Below are positions 45,875-57,215 of a stretch of 64,000 nt of DNA, one piece after another; the stretch's first letter is position 1, and each line of letters begins with the position of its first letter. The translations under genes and the position numbers were made by a program. This stretch comes from Isoetes taiwanensis. Lineage: Eukaryota > Streptophyta > Lycopodiopsida > Isoetales > Isoetaceae. The notes under the pieces are model-generated. The model was not told the origin of the DNA and searched no databases. It saw nothing but the letters and a program-made list of their open reading frames with translations. The DNA is taken from the NCBI GenBank assembly GCA_021234155.1, contig JAJEKV010000161.1, positions 1 through 64,000 of the forward strand, given 5' to 3'.

Positions 45875-46069
45875 TTACTTAAGTGGCAGCTCGATTGTCA
45901 ACTTCGCTTCAACCAACATTTCCTGTATTTCTCTATTTAGGTGTCTTGCATTCTTGAAACAAGAAAATGCTATTCTCGTTCTTGAGTTGTTGAGGCATAT
46001 GTGGATTATCACTCTTTCTAGCCACCTTTCCACCTTCTCGTCTACATGTGGCAGATTTATATTCTTCAT
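45875..46069 (-). other. Candidate exon, unassigned
   Basis: A 64-codon minus frame reads VERWLERVIIHICLNNSRTR, FSCFKNARHLNREIQEML, VEAKLTIELPL and meets a strong donor (AAGTAAGT) near 45880. A possible acceptor TTTGCAG lies near 45790, but the next frame closes soon. It may be an exon of a broken gene; the family is unknown. Confidence 0.3.
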
Positions 46070-46283
46070 TTTGCATCTGCTTCTAAATATGCATTATACT
46101 TAGCACTAATTCATACAATAGAACAAATTTTAGCCTTGCACGGAAACCTTTATGAAGTACCAGAGTCGTTTTTTTCTTTGGAAGAATAAAGTGTCAAGAA
46201 AACAAACAAAAACAAAATATTAGCAAACAAGCAATATTAGTCAAGGAGTAATTTCTTACCTGTTTGAGATTCAAGGGTTCCTC

Positions 46284-46700
46284 TTGAGGGCGTGTCAAGA
46301 TTTGAAGAAACAGCTTGCGAGAACCGACATAAAGCCGTCACAACTTCTTACCTTTGATAATCATTTTTCCATACACGGCAGATCCCGGGGAAGAATAATG
46401 GCGCTTAGGTTCCAAGCAAAAAAGCAAGAAACAGGATCAATAGCGCTGTTTGAAGGCTGGCCGTTGGATTTTTATAAATGACAGGGCTCCAACTAGAGCT
46501 GCGGCATCACCCCACGCCGGTGCAAGGCACTGCGTAAGAAGAGCGACGATACCTTTGAAGCAAAGTTTTCCCCTCGATCGGCGAATCGCAACCAAGGTCG
46601 GTGAAGAACGGGACGGCTGCAGTCGGAGTCGGCAAAAATTAGACGGTCCCGATAGGTGCCCCGGTGACACGAATATGCCAATCGAATAAATCTATAGCAT
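46284..46700. other. No assigned gene
   Basis: Overlapping frames on both strands (46284-46481 plus, 46437-46670 minus, 46450-46689 plus) without a domain. Confidence 0.35.
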
Positions 46701-46714
46701 TTATATATGTTAAG

Positions 46715-47510
46715 AATATACGCCGGGGCGAATTACTGTCAAATTACGTCAGTTTTATTTGGCGTAATTTCTCCTCCGCCAGTATATAGTGGCGCCGCCC
46801 TTCACCGGCCAAAGCCCTTCCTTCAGATGGCAACGCCTCAGCAGCGATTCAACAGTAGCAGCGATTCAACAGCAGACCCCGATGAAGAAAAAGCCCATCG
46901 ATGAAGAAAACGCCCATCGATTCAGCAGCAGCAGCCGCGATTCAGCTTCAGAAGCCGCGATTTAGCAGCAGACCCCTCAGCAGCTACTCCAGATGATGCC
47001 GCTGTTGCTGGACGCCCTGTTTCCAGCCAAGTTTTCGCTATTCAACATATTTATCTACATTGTAGTTATTTTTTCCTAAACTTAAGATTGATTTTGATTT
47101 CTTATGCCTTGTTTACAGAGCTTCAACGAAATAGGGCTTTGCCAGAACATTTCATCGGAATAGGGCTTTTCCAGAACAGAGCTTCCCGTACAAACAAGCT
47201 TTTTCGCATTTTTTTTCTTTAATTCGAGTTATGTCTTCCATCGCTGGAACAAAGCTTAGTCGTAATAGCCCATCTGAGACATTTTCACCCTGTTTTGTTT
47301 GCAATGCTAGCTTTACGGTTTGAGTTTTGAAAAAACTCTAGCAATATGCTCCTGTTTGCCGTTCTTCCCTGTTTCCACCTTACATGGAAGCTCTTAGCGA
47401 CCGCCATAGCCCGCCATAGCCAAAAAATAGCGACCGCCATAGCCTGCCATAGCCAAAAAGTTTTCTACGCCGGAAAATTTTTCTGTACGTAATTCGCCCC
47501 GGCGTATATT
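46715..47510. mobile_element. 0.8-kb element with 22-bp perfect terminal inverted repeats
   Basis: AATATACGCCGGGGCGAATT plus AC at 46715-46736 is the exact reverse complement of 47489-47510. Inside, a TATA-like AGTATATAGTGG (46782-46793) precedes an ATG at 46828 opening MATPQQRFNSS, in a CAG-rich stretch (46825-47000) where CAG is fully kept. The frame closes at 46904 and no transposase is seen. It could be a non-autonomous DNA transposon carrying a gene promoter and first exon. The family is unclear, and no clean target duplication is visible. Confidence 0.6.
47397..47459 (+). repeat. Tandem duplication, ~33 bp
   Basis: GCGACCGCCATAGCC followed by [C/T]GCCATAGCCAAAAA occurs twice. Confidence 0.85.
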
Positions 47511-47533
47511 ACGTTTGTTAAAATTCACGGGTC

Positions 47534-47599
47534 GGAAATTTCCGCCGGAAAAATTCTCGGCGGCGCCGCCAGCCTCGAATTTTATCCGGCGGAATTTCC
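47534..47599. repeat. 66-bp palindrome centred on GGCGCC
   Basis: The arms GGAAATTTCCGCCGGA and TCCGGCGGAATTTCC are joined through AAAATTC/GAATTTT and the core GGCGGCGCCGCC (47559-47570). It sits exactly at the left edge of the first tandem unit. Confidence 0.88.
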
Positions 47600-47958
47600 T
47601 CCCCATGAATTTTATCTAATACGTTTGCTTGAAATTACTGTAAAAATATGTCATTTTTATAAGGCGGAATATCGTCCAGGTTTCGCGGAGCGGCGCCGCT
47701 AACCTCCTAACCAGCATCCTCTGCTTTTGCTGCTCTAGTGTTTACCTTGTTTCGATTCTGGCCTCCCACAGTGGGCTCCTTCTTCTCTGATCTAGATCCG
47801 GCCTCATTGCCTGACTGACTCTTGCCGTTTGTTTTCTTCTTGGCGCAGGTCGTGCAGCAAGCCAGAAACGGATTACCCTTTGTTTATCTTTGCCCATCGC
47901 TGTTTAGGAGCTAAGTCAAGCAATTTTTTCCTTCTATCTTCTCTGCCATAGCCGTTGA

Positions 47959-48204
47959 AACGGATTATCCTCGGTTTATTTTTCCCCATCGCCGTATCAG
48001 AAGAAGATTACAGCTCGTTCTGTTTCAGAAGAAGATTGCAGCACTGTGTTAACTGCTTTGGCTCCATGTCTTGGATATCTTGACAACTCTGATAAATCCC
48101 CTTCTAAGGACTGCTGCTCCTCGTTATCTAATGTTAGCAAACAAGCCCGGCTTGCCTCTGTTCCGGCTTTTCCAGCGGAGGAGGCAGTGCTGCTGCCGGA
48201 TTAA
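47959..48204 (+). pseudogene. Lipid-transfer-protein-like exon (unit A)
   Basis: The frame to the stop at 48202-48204 reads SEEDCSTVLTALAPCLGYLD, then SPSKDCCSSLSNV. This is the first half of the eight-cysteine pattern of plant lipid transfer / 2S-albumin family proteins (C-x9-C-x..-CC), closest in style to GPI-anchored LTPs that bind lipids outside the cell. The following C-x-C and last two cysteines are absent: the text changes to SKQARLASVPAFP and stops. The upstream in-frame text is bounded by a stop at 47956, so no signal peptide is attached. It looks like one exon fragment carried in the unit. In units B (about 53394-53652) and C (about 58893-59138) the same frame is broken at CAG/CTG sites. 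Confidence 0.6.
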
Positions 48205-48466
48205 ATCTTAATGCAACTAGAGAGACTTTGTTGCCTAAGGTCTGTAAACTCAATCTTGATGCTAGCCAGTGTAAAAGTAAGTCTTTTTTTTGGAATGCTT
48301 GTTCTAATTCATACGTTTTTTATCTGATATAAGGAAGATTGAAGGAAGAAAGGGCACGCCATAGCCGTTGAACAGAAGCCTCTCCCAAAAACTCTGCCGG
48401 AAATATTTTTAACGTACGTAATTTCAGCAAATGTTTTTTACGTTTTGATAATTTCCGGCCGTCGAC

Positions 48467-48534
48467 ATTCCGGCCGGAAAGTTCCTCGGCGGCGCCGCCA
48501 GCCTCGGAACTTTACCGGCCGGAATCTCTCCGGC
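48467..48534. repeat. GC-rich palindrome, second copy of the GGCGGCGCCGCC core
   Basis: CCGGCCGGAAAGTTCC, core CTCGGCGGCGCCGCCAGCCT, then the mirrored arm GGAACTTTACCGGCCGG. In units B (53930-54010) and C (59410-59510) the core is longer and rearranged. Confidence 0.88.
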
Positions 48535-48832
48535 CGGAAATTTATCTAATACATATCTAAACTATATAATTGCTATAGGCAAGATGCCGTGAGAATATAC
48601 GTTTATATTCTTTCTTATTTGAGTGACACGTCTTTAAGTTCGTCCGGGGAAAAAAATCAAGAAAAGCATAAAATAAAGAATTACACGGGCAACAAGCGTC
48701 CAGCCCTACCTGCTTTCCGGGAAGATGGCTTCTAATCCTTAGTTTAGAGGATGGATACACGAATTGTTGGATCGATACAGAGATAAAGGCTGCCGTGTTG
48801 AGTCGAGTGCAACTGGATTATTATTATTGCAG

Positions 48833-49616
48833 AGATCTCTGCTTGCAGAGGTGATAGAGCTGAAAAAGACAAGCAGCCGAGATTGCAGGATTGTCAAAAT
48901 AGACAGAGAATCCGGAGAGGGAAACATTGTTTTAATAGCAGTAATTAAGAATGTAATTCGCCTTGCTAAAAGTACAGAGCTTTTTGGGGATTATGTTGCC
49001 AGACAAATTGGCCTTGCAAAAGATACATTAGAAGCCCAGCATTTGGCAGATGTTGCAAATGAATATCTTTGCGGGATAAGAGCAGGGCAGACGATAACCT
49101 GGAGAAGATTCGAACATTCCTTTGCTGACAGAATCTGGCCAGAAGGCAACCAGAAATTCTGGTAAGTTGTATATGCAACCAAAACTTTTTAAAATGTTTC
49201 AGAGACGTTAGTTAGTCTAAAGGATTTTAACCCTGGTTTTTTTTTATTTTAGGAACAGTGATGTAATATGGAAATACTATACAGCAGGGGAGGCACTTGG
49301 CAGAGGCTTGTGGAACTGCTTTCTGATAGTCTTGGGCTGGAAAGGAGCACATTTACTCAACATTTTGAGAAATCTTCAGCTAGTGTTAGATGGAACTATT
49401 ATCGACCATGTCCAAAACCATCTATGCTCTGGGCCTTCACCCACATTCTGGTCTCAATGCCATGACTATATTGTATCGAGACAATGTAGGAGGCTTGCAG
49501 ATTTTGCAAAGATGGCAAGTGGATTGGTGTCAAGCCTAGGCCTGACTCCCTCATCATTAATGTGGGGGGCAATCATGTCAATGTGCATATATTCTCAGCA
49601 TTTGCTTGACCAGTAA
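48833..49616 (+). CDS. Unassigned two-exon ORF (unit A)
   Basis: Exon 1 opens after the acceptor TTATTATTGCAG (48832) or earlier at the Met of 48764, and runs to 49161: VIELKKTSSRDCRIVKIDRE, IVLIAVIKNVIRLAKSTELF, EAQHLADVANEYLCGIRAGQ. The donor GTAAGT at 49162 and the acceptor TTTTAG at 49252 remove a 91-base intron and join TG|G in frame. Exon 2 reads SDVIWKYYTAGEALGRGLWN, FAKMASGLVSSLGLTPSSLM and reaches a stop at 49614, which overlaps a second good donor (GTAAGC at 49613). Altogether about 260 residues. I recognise no family. Units B and C carry the same DNA with the frame broken. Confidence 0.5.
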
Positions 49617-50403
49617 GCTCCTCTTGTGTTTGCTCATGTTTCTAACATGGATATATCATCTTTCAGGCTCATTCTTATGCCAGTTTGAGCATTTGCAGCT
49701 TGGGATTCTTTTGAAGATGGGAGGACCTGGACCAATTCGTATTAATATGGCATTGTTGCCCCTGTAGGATATTGGGCATCAGCAAACTCGTGTGGAATGA
49801 GGTAAATTATCTGAATATCAAAATGTGTTGTAGGTCTGATATTCGCTGATTAAGGTCATGTCCTTTACATGCTCGCAGATTCTCAATTTTTGTTCCTACT
49901 TTTTGTCTATGAGTTTAAAAATATTACTTGAGCATGCTATGATTGCCAATCACAATCAAGTGAAGGATCTGCTCAAAGGCCAAAGATTTATTTCTGCAAA
50001 TGATGGGAGAAACCATGGCTTTGCACTAACTTTTGGTTGTGGTATTTGCAGGGAGCTTGAATTGATATGGCACTGCAACTGTTTCAACAATGCACTCAGG
50101 CTTCGTATTTTTGGAACTAGCAGAGTAAGGTTTAGATCTGTCTTGCTATTTTTAGAGTTGAGAGTGTCTCCTGCTTAATGTCTTCAAGCAGGTTTCTGCC
50201 TCTTTTGCAATATGCTAGCCGAGCCTGCAATAAGGCTTCTGGCCTCTTCCGCAATATGCGAGCCGAGTTTGCATTAGGGGCCCCACATCATAGGTTATCT
50301 GCTTGCTTGAAGAGCCTTTTGCCTCCATATCAAGTACCTGGTTTATTTGAAGTTGTTGTTGATGTTGAAGTAGCTTTCTCAACGTGTAATTTCATATTTG
50401 CAG

Positions 50404-50709
50404 TTGACAAAAATTCCCTGGATTCTGAAACATGGCATGCATGTGCTGGACCACTTGTGTGCCTTCCTCAAATGGGTGACCATGTTGTCTATTTTCCTCA
50501 AGTGCACATTGAGCAGGTACTGTGTCGATGTGATGTTATTGTTGTTTCTGTATTGTGCAATTGTTTTTGAGAATTCCTTCAAATTAAGTGTAAGTAATCG
50601 GCTTAATCCAATATAAAGCACCTTATTTCTTCATTTTGGCATGCCTAATGGTATACATCTTTTACAGGCATATCAAGAAACAGGTGAAGTTTATGCACAA
50701 ACTGAGTAA
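50404..50709 (+). pseudogene. Auxin response factor N-terminal exon fragment (unit A)
   Basis: After the acceptor TTTGCAG, 50404-50516 encodes [20 protein letters not shown], then [14 protein letters not shown], ending at a GT donor. This is the conserved start of ARF proteins ([10 protein letters not shown]...V.YFPQGH.EQ; here V replaces the usual G), part of the dimerisation region that precedes the B3 DNA-binding domain. After TTTTACAG a second piece from 50668 reads AYQETGEVYAQTE and stops. The B3, middle and PB1 domains are missing. ARFs bind auxin response elements; this fragment cannot. It looks captured with its introns. Counterparts: unit B 55897-56007, unit C 61383-61495. Confidence 0.75.
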
Positions 50710-50989
50710 TCCACTGCATAACATTGTTAACTAGATCAGCATCAAGGCTTAATAATGCCTGGAATTCATGAGCTCTTTGTTGAAGGTCTGTGGAGAGTGT
50801 GAAGTAGATGACTCGTCAATGAAAGATTGACACTGCAGAACTCGATTATGTCCTCAAAACACAACATTCAGTACCTAGTAGGTTTGAGTTGCTTGAACGG
50901 GCATAAATTATAAAAAATATGTCAAATGACATATTTACTTTTGGAATGAGTCTGACTCTTCTAGCAGCAGATTCCACTCTGATGGGTAT
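50710..50989. other. Continuation of the ARF-side sequence, no further exon found
   Basis: No frame continues ARF homology; the next shared block is the inverted segment. Confidence 0.4.
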
Positions 50990-51712
50990 TGAACTCTAAT
51001 AATGGGTATTGAACTCTAATGGGTTTTGTTTTTTTTATTTCAAAAGTTTCAGGCCGTCCGATAAAAAACAAATCTGAAAGGTTCGATACATGAGGGCCTT
51101 GCCACCGTACACGTGGCAAAGAAAAGCCACTCCTGTTCACAGCACTGCACCCTGCGATGCAAGATCAGGTTCCGACTGGAGCTGCAGATCGGAAGCAAGC
51201 CCCAGGATCCGAACGAGCAAGCAAATAATCGTCTCCTTACGTCCCAGTGACTGTAAAATCTCGCGCCTGGCTGTGAACCTTGTCTCAAAAACAGAAAAGT
51301 CCAAGATATTCTTACAGTGTTACTTGCTCAACCTATTTTCAATCCATAAGAATCAATCAGAGAGAATCGATGGCCAAATTAGATGACAGGATAAGAATCC
51401 CAAACTCTAGCACTGCTCTGAATCGGGGTTTGAAAAAATGGTTCAACAACTAGCTAAACCAAAGTTATCTGTTCACCCAATCTATAGCACTGTAAACTGA
51501 TGACAGTGGCTTAATCTCCTTGGGCCGATCTGCACCTGCGCTCAACCACGCCGCACGAAGCCTGTGTTCAACAAATTCCGCAGGATTCTCGATCACTAAA
51601 ACTTCCAATTCTGTCTCCAATTGTGGACTAACAGCTGGACGGCAGTAAAAAACTTCACCACAACCATTAGACAATCCAACGGCTGCAAGATTTTTCCTTT
51701 TTCCCTTCCAAA
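50990..51712 (-). repeat. Inverted copy of the 40.6-41.3 kb segment (unit A)
   Basis: Carries the minus frame 51674-51465 (69 codons) identical in most positions to 40619-40825, then a ~22-base deletion at the end of that frame. Counterparts at about 56480-57212 and 61965-62698 are damaged at CAG/CTG. Confidence 0.88.
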
Positions 51713-51718
51713 GAAATG

Positions 51719-51869
51719 ATTTTAAAACCTTTGTTTGGGTGTGTTAGTGTTATGGCAGATCTTGTGTTTTTGAGCTGGGAAGAAAATAAAAATTCCAAAA
51801 ACACCATGCATAACATATGGACCATTAAGAATGGAGTGCCATAACACACCCAAACAAAGGTTTTAAAAT
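51719..51869. mobile_element. MITE, 151 bp, 28-bp perfect inverted ends (unit A)
   Basis: ATTTTAAAACCTTTGTTTGG plus GTGTGTTA at 51719-51746 is mirrored exactly at 51842-51869. No coding capacity. The same element is present in units B and C with almost no change. Confidence 0.8.
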
Positions 51870-52163
51870 TTTTTTTTTAGATTTGCTGATTTTTTAATTT
51901 GCTTAGAATTTTGAGTAATTGTAGGCATTTTTCTTAGGGACTTACACATTATGTGCGAATAATATGATATATGAAAGAAGGTGTTGGAGGTTGGAATTTT
52001 ATTTAAAAATGACAAAGCATAAGGAAGAACTTAAAATGCAATTTACTCATGTAAAAGGCCATGTGCTTTTTAATATTTCGTAACTTGGAAGAACATCATA
52101 TGAAAACACAGAAAACAATGCTAAATAGGAAACGAAACAAAGCACAATGTTTCAGTTTCCACC
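51870..52163. other. AT-rich spacer, 3' flank of the minus-strand ORF
   Basis: No frame. Conserved in all three units. Confidence 0.4.
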
Positions 52164-52930
52164 CTATGCACCCATGGTCTGTGGGTGCTCTCGAGCAAGC
52201 ATGGTGAATCCTTTAAGATTTCGTACCAAAAGAGCACGAACACGGTTCATCTCAGCCCTAAACACGCGTCGCTCACGTGTCGAGACTTTGACTCGTTCAT
52301 CGTCCATAGCGGTGAAGCATTCTTCAAGAACATCATAAACATTTTTCAATGATATTTGCATCTCTAAGATGTTTCTTCCAGCATGCTTTGCCATCTCCAA
52401 TGCATCAAAAAATGGGCCGTTCTCAAGGTCTAGAACATTTTCCAATGCGTTATCAATTTCCTTTTGCTCATCAATGGAGCCATCAGAATCTACATCTATG
52501 AAGGGGTAAACCAGTGATTCACTAGCTTCATCAATATCCCTGTTCGCACCTACACATGAGCAAGTATTGTGTCAATAAGATGTGATGAAATAATAAAAAA
52601 GACAAAACACTACATATTCAAAAGAACGTACTATGCCTAAGAAATAGCCAAAGAATGGTCTTTATAATTTAAGGGATGTAATCTTGGAATCGGGATCCTC
52701 GGGTGGGTAAAAGGCCGGGTCTCGGTTCATACTCGCCCCTCCACGTGCAAGGTTCTGGAAGCTACGGTCATAACCATCATCAAGAGGAACACCGCCGCTT
52801 TTCGGGACTAGAGAGGGAGTGCATGAGGCATCAAGCTCATCTAACTTTTTCGGCATCGTTCTCATCATCCCAAACCCTTTCGCCTTCTTTTCCCCCCACT
52901 CTACATTATGGGAACAACGTCACTAGGTAA
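52164..52930 (-). pseudogene. Unassigned two-exon minus-strand ORF (unit A)
   Basis: Exon 2 (52549-52164, after the acceptor CTCATGTGTAG) is open throughout: DIDEASESLVYPFIDVDSDG, LDLENGPFFDALEMAKHAGR, ISLKNVYDVLEECFTAMDDE, RVFRAEMNRVRALLVRNLKG, and it ends in a stop. It is helical and charged, with no domain I know. Exon 1 lies about 52660-52930 but is damaged here; the best copy is in unit C. Conservation in three units and clean splice signals suggest a real gene or a transposon accessory ORF. Confidence 0.5.
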
Positions 52931-53393
52931 ACCATAGATGGTGGCGTACATCTTTGATGGAGGCACGAGTGGGTGTCGTCGTGGCGCCGCCATTTTCGGT
53001 GGCGCCGCCGCCAATTTTATCCCGTGAATTTCCTCCCCATGAATTTTATCTAATACGTTTGCTTGAAATTACCGTAAAAATATGTCATTTTTATAAGGCG
53101 GAATATCGTCCGAGTTTTTTCATGGAGCGGCGCCGCTAACCTCCTAACCGGCATCCTCTGCTTTTCTTTGCTCTAGTGTTTACCTTGTTTCGATTCGGCC
53201 TCCCCGGTGGGCTCCTTCTTTCTCGATCTAGATCCGGCCTCATTGCCTCGACCGACTCTTGCCGTTTGTTTTTTCTTCTTGGCGCAGTCGTGCGGCAAGC
53301 CGTAAACGGATTACCCTTTGTTTATCTTTGCCCATCATTTGTTTAGGAGCTAAGTCAAGCAATTTTTTCCTTCTATCTTCTCTCGCCATAGCC

Positions 53394-53652
53394 GTTGAAA
53401 CGGATTATCCTCGGTTTATTTTTCCCCATCGCCAGGTATCGAAGAAGATTACGGCTCGTTCGTTTTGGAGGAAGAAGATTGCAAAGACTTTGTGTTAATC
53501 GCTTTGGCTCCATGTCTTGGATATCTTGACAACTCTCGATAAATCCCCTTCTAAGGGCCGCTGCTCCTCGTTATCTAATGTTAGCAAACAAGCCCGGCTT
53601 GCCTCTCGTTCGGCTTTTCCGGAGGAGGAGGCGATCTTCTTCTGCCGGATTA
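53394..53652 (+). pseudogene. LTP-like exon, unit B copy
   Basis: Matches 47959-48204, but GATTGCAGCACTGTG is replaced by GATTGCAAAGACTTTGTG and AAGGACTGCTGC by AAGGGCCGCTGC. The frame and one cysteine are lost. Confidence 0.6.
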
Positions 53653-54319
53653 AATCTTAATGCAACTAGAGAGACTTTGTTGCCTAAGGTCCGTAAACTC
53701 AATCTTGATGCTAGCCGGTGTAAAAGTAAGTCTTTTTTTTGGAATGCTTGTTCTAATTCATACGTTTTTATCGATATAAGGAAGATTGAAGGAAGAAAGG
53801 GCACGCCATAGCCGTTGAGCGAAGCCTCTCCCAAAAACTTCTGCGGAAATATTTTTAACGTCACGTAATTTCAGCAAATGTTTTTACGTTTTGATAATTT
53901 CCGGCCGTCGACATTCGGGAGGAAAGTTTCTGGCGCCGCCATTCGGGCGGCGCTTTTCGCTGACTCCGCCGTTCGTCGCCGCCTCGGGGCGGGCCGGAAT
54001 GAACTTTACCGGCGAATCTCTCCGCCGGAAATTTATCTAATACATATCTAAACTATATAATTGCTATAGGCAAGATGCCGTGAGAATATACGTTTATATT
54101 CTTTCTTATTTGAGTGACACGTCTTTAAGTTCGTCCGGGAAAAAAATCAAGAAAAGCATAAAATAAAGAATTACACGGGCAACAAGCGCCCAGCCCTACC
54201 TTTTCGGGAAGATGGCTTCTAATCCTTAGTTTAGAGGATGGATACACGAATTGTTGGATCGATCTGAGATAAAGGCTGCCGTGTTGAGTCGAAAAGTGCA
54301 ACTGGATTATTATTATTGC

Positions 54320-55100
54320 GAGATCTACGCTTGCGAGAGGTGATAGAGCTGAAAAAGACAAGCGTAGCCGAGATTGCGGGATTGTCAAAATAGACAGAGA
54401 ATCCGGAGAGGGAAACATTGTTTTAATAGCAAGTAATTAAGAATGTAATTCGCCTTGCTAAAAAGTCTGAGCTTTTTGGGGATTATGTTGCCGGACAAAT
54501 TGGCCTTGCAAAAGATACATTAGAAGCCCAAACATTTGGCGGATGTTGCAAATGAATATCTTTTGCGGGATAAGAGCGGGCGTGACGATAACCCGGAGAA
54601 GATTCGAACATTCCTTTCTTGACAGAATCCGCCGTAAGGCAAACCAGAAATTCTGGTAAGTTGTATATGCAACCAAAACTTTTAAAATGTTTGAGAGGCG
54701 TTAGTTAGTCTAAAGGATTTTAACCGGTTTTTTTTTTTATTTTAGGAACAGTGATGTAATATGGAAATACTATCTGGCAGGGGAGGCACTGGGCAGAGGC
54801 TTGTGGGCGCTTTACGATAGTCTTGGCTGGAAAGGAGCACATTTACTCAACATTTTGAGAAATCTTCAGCTAGTGTTAGATGGAACTATTATCGACCATG
54901 TCCAAAACCATCTATGCTCGGGCCTTCACCCACATTCGGTCTCAATGCCATGACTATATTGTATCGAGACAATGTAGGAGGCTTGCTTGATTTTGCAAAG
55001 ATGGCAAGTGGATTGGTGTCAAGCCTAGGCCCGACTCCCTCATCATTAATGTGGGGGCAATCATGTCAATGTGCATATATTCTCAAAGCATTTGCTTGAC
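54320..55100 (+). pseudogene. Two-exon ORF, unit B copy
   Basis: DNA matches 48833-49616. The acceptor reads ATTGCG instead of ATTGCAG, and several one- to three-base changes at CAG/CTG sites break the frame. Confidence 0.6.
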
Positions 55101-55896
55101 CCAAGAAGCTCCTCTTGTGTTTGCTCATGTTTCTAACATGGATATATCATCTTTCGGGCTCATTCTTATGCGGTTTGAGCATTTGCAGCTTGGGATTCTT
55201 TTGAAGATGGGAGGACCTGGACCAATTCAGTATTAATATGGCATTGTTGCCCCTGTAGGATATTGGGCATCAGCAAACTCGTGTGGAATGAGGTAAATTA
55301 TCTGAATATCAAAATGTGTTGTAGGTCCGATATTCACTGATTAAGGTCATGTCCTTTACATGCTCATGATTCTCAATTTTTGTTCCTACTTTTTGTCTAT
55401 GAGTTTAAAAATATTACTTGAGCATGCTATGATTGCCAATCACAATCAAGTGAAGGATCCGCTCAAAGGCCAAAGATTTATTTCTCGCAAATGATGGGAG
55501 AAACCATGGCTTTGCACTAACTTTTGGTTGTGGTATTTGCGGGGAGCTTGAATTGATATGGCATCGCAACTGTTTCAACAATGCACTCGGGCTTCAGTAT
55601 TTTTGGAACTAGCGAGTAAGGTTTAGATCTGTCTTGCTATTTTTAGAGTTGAGAGTGTCTCCCGCTTAATGTCTTCAAGCGGGTTTACGCCTCTTTTGCA
55701 ATATGCTAGCCGAGCACACGCAATAAGGCTTTCGGCCTCTTCCGCAATATGCGAGCCGAGTTTGCATTAGGGGCCCCACATCATAGGTTATCCGCTTGCT
55801 TGAAGAGCCTTTTGCCTCCATATCAAGTACCTGGTTTATTTGAAGTTGTTGTTGATGTTGAAGTAGCTTTCTCAACGTGTAATTTCATATTTGCGG

Positions 55897-56007
55897 TTGA
55901 CAAAATTCCCGGATTCTCAAACATGGCATGCATGTCTTGGACCACTTGTGTGCCTTCCTCAAATGGGTGACCATGTTGTCTATTTTCCTCAAGTGCACAT
56001 TGAGCAG
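55897..56007 (+). pseudogene. ARF exon fragment, unit B copy
   Basis: The acceptor is changed (TTTGCGG), and CCCTGGATTCTGAAAC reads CCCGGATTCTCAAAC. ACTTGTGTGCCTTCCTCAAA and following text are unchanged. Confidence 0.65.
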
Positions 56008-57215
56008 TGTAATCGTGGTCGATGTGATGTTATTGTTGTTTTCGTATTGTGCAATTGTTTTTGAGAATTCCTTCAAATTAAGTGTAAGTAATCGGCTTAA
56101 TCCAATATAAAGCACCTTATTTCTTCATTTTGGCATGCCTAATGGTATACATCTTTTACTGGGCATATCAAGAAACAGTGAAGTTTATGCACAAACCGAG
56201 TAATCCATCTTTGCATAACATTGTTAACTAGATCAGCATCAAGGCTTAATAATGCCGGAATTCATGAGCTCTTTGTTGAAGGTCCGTGGAGAGTGTGAAG
56301 TAGATGACTCGTCAATGAAAGATTGACACTGCTGAGAACTCGATTATGTCCTCAAAACACAACATTCATTACCTAGTAGGTTTGAGTTGCTTGAACGGGC
56401 ATAAATTATAAAAAATATGTCAAATGACATATTTACTTTTGGAATGAGTCGACTCTTCTAGCGGCCAGATTCCACTCGATGGGTATTGAACTCTAATAAT
56501 GGGTATTGAACTCTAATGGGTTTTTTTTTTTTATTTCAAAAGTTTGGGCCGTCCGATAAAAACAAATCTGAAAGGTTCGATACATGAGGGCCTTGCCACC
56601 GCACGTGGCAAAGAAAAGCCACTCATTCACAAAGATCGCACCCTGCGATGCAAGATCAGGTTCCGACTGGAGAGCCGCAGATCGGAAGCAAGCCCCGAGG
56701 ATCCGAACGAGCAAGCAAATAATCGTCTCCTTACGCCCCGGTGGATGTAAAATCTCGCTACCGGCCGTGAACCTTGTCTCAAAAAGAAAAGTCCAAGATA
56801 TTCTTTACGGTGTTACTTGCTCAACCTATTTTCAATCCATAAGAATCAATCGAGAGAGAATCGATGGCCAAATTAGATGACGGGATAAGAATCCCAAACT
56901 CTAGCACCTTTCTCGAATCGGGGTTTGAAAAAATGGTTCAACAACTAGCTAAACCAAAGTTATCTGTTCACCCAATCTATAGCAATGTAAACCGATGACG
57001 GTGGCTTAATCTCCTTGGGGCGATCTGCACGCACTCGCGCTCAACCACGCCAAGACGAAGCCTGTGTTCAACAAATTCGCAGGATTCTCGATCACTAAAA
57101 CTTCCAATTACGTCTCCAATTGTGGACTAACACCTGGACGGGTAAAAAACTTCACCACAACCATTAGACAATCCAACGGCTGCAAGATTTTTCCTTTTTC
57201 CCTTCCAAAGAAATG

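Larger units (their letters stand above)
47570..52985 (+). repeat. Tandem unit A, ~5.4 kb
   Basis: First of three head-to-tail units; the anchor CCTCCCCATGAATTTTATCT occurs at 47598, 53032 and 58537 (spacing 5434 and 5505). Order inside: LTP-like exon, GC palindrome, two-exon ORF, ARF exon, inverted 0.7-kb segment, MITE, minus-strand two-exon ORF. This unit keeps its CAG/CTG triplets up to about 52640 and is the best template. The last 300 bases (52690-52985) are damaged. Confidence 0.95.

Noticed and set aside
52147-52338. Plus ORF repeated in all three tandem units
   Set aside because: Antisense of the conserved minus-strand exon 2; identical because the DNA is.
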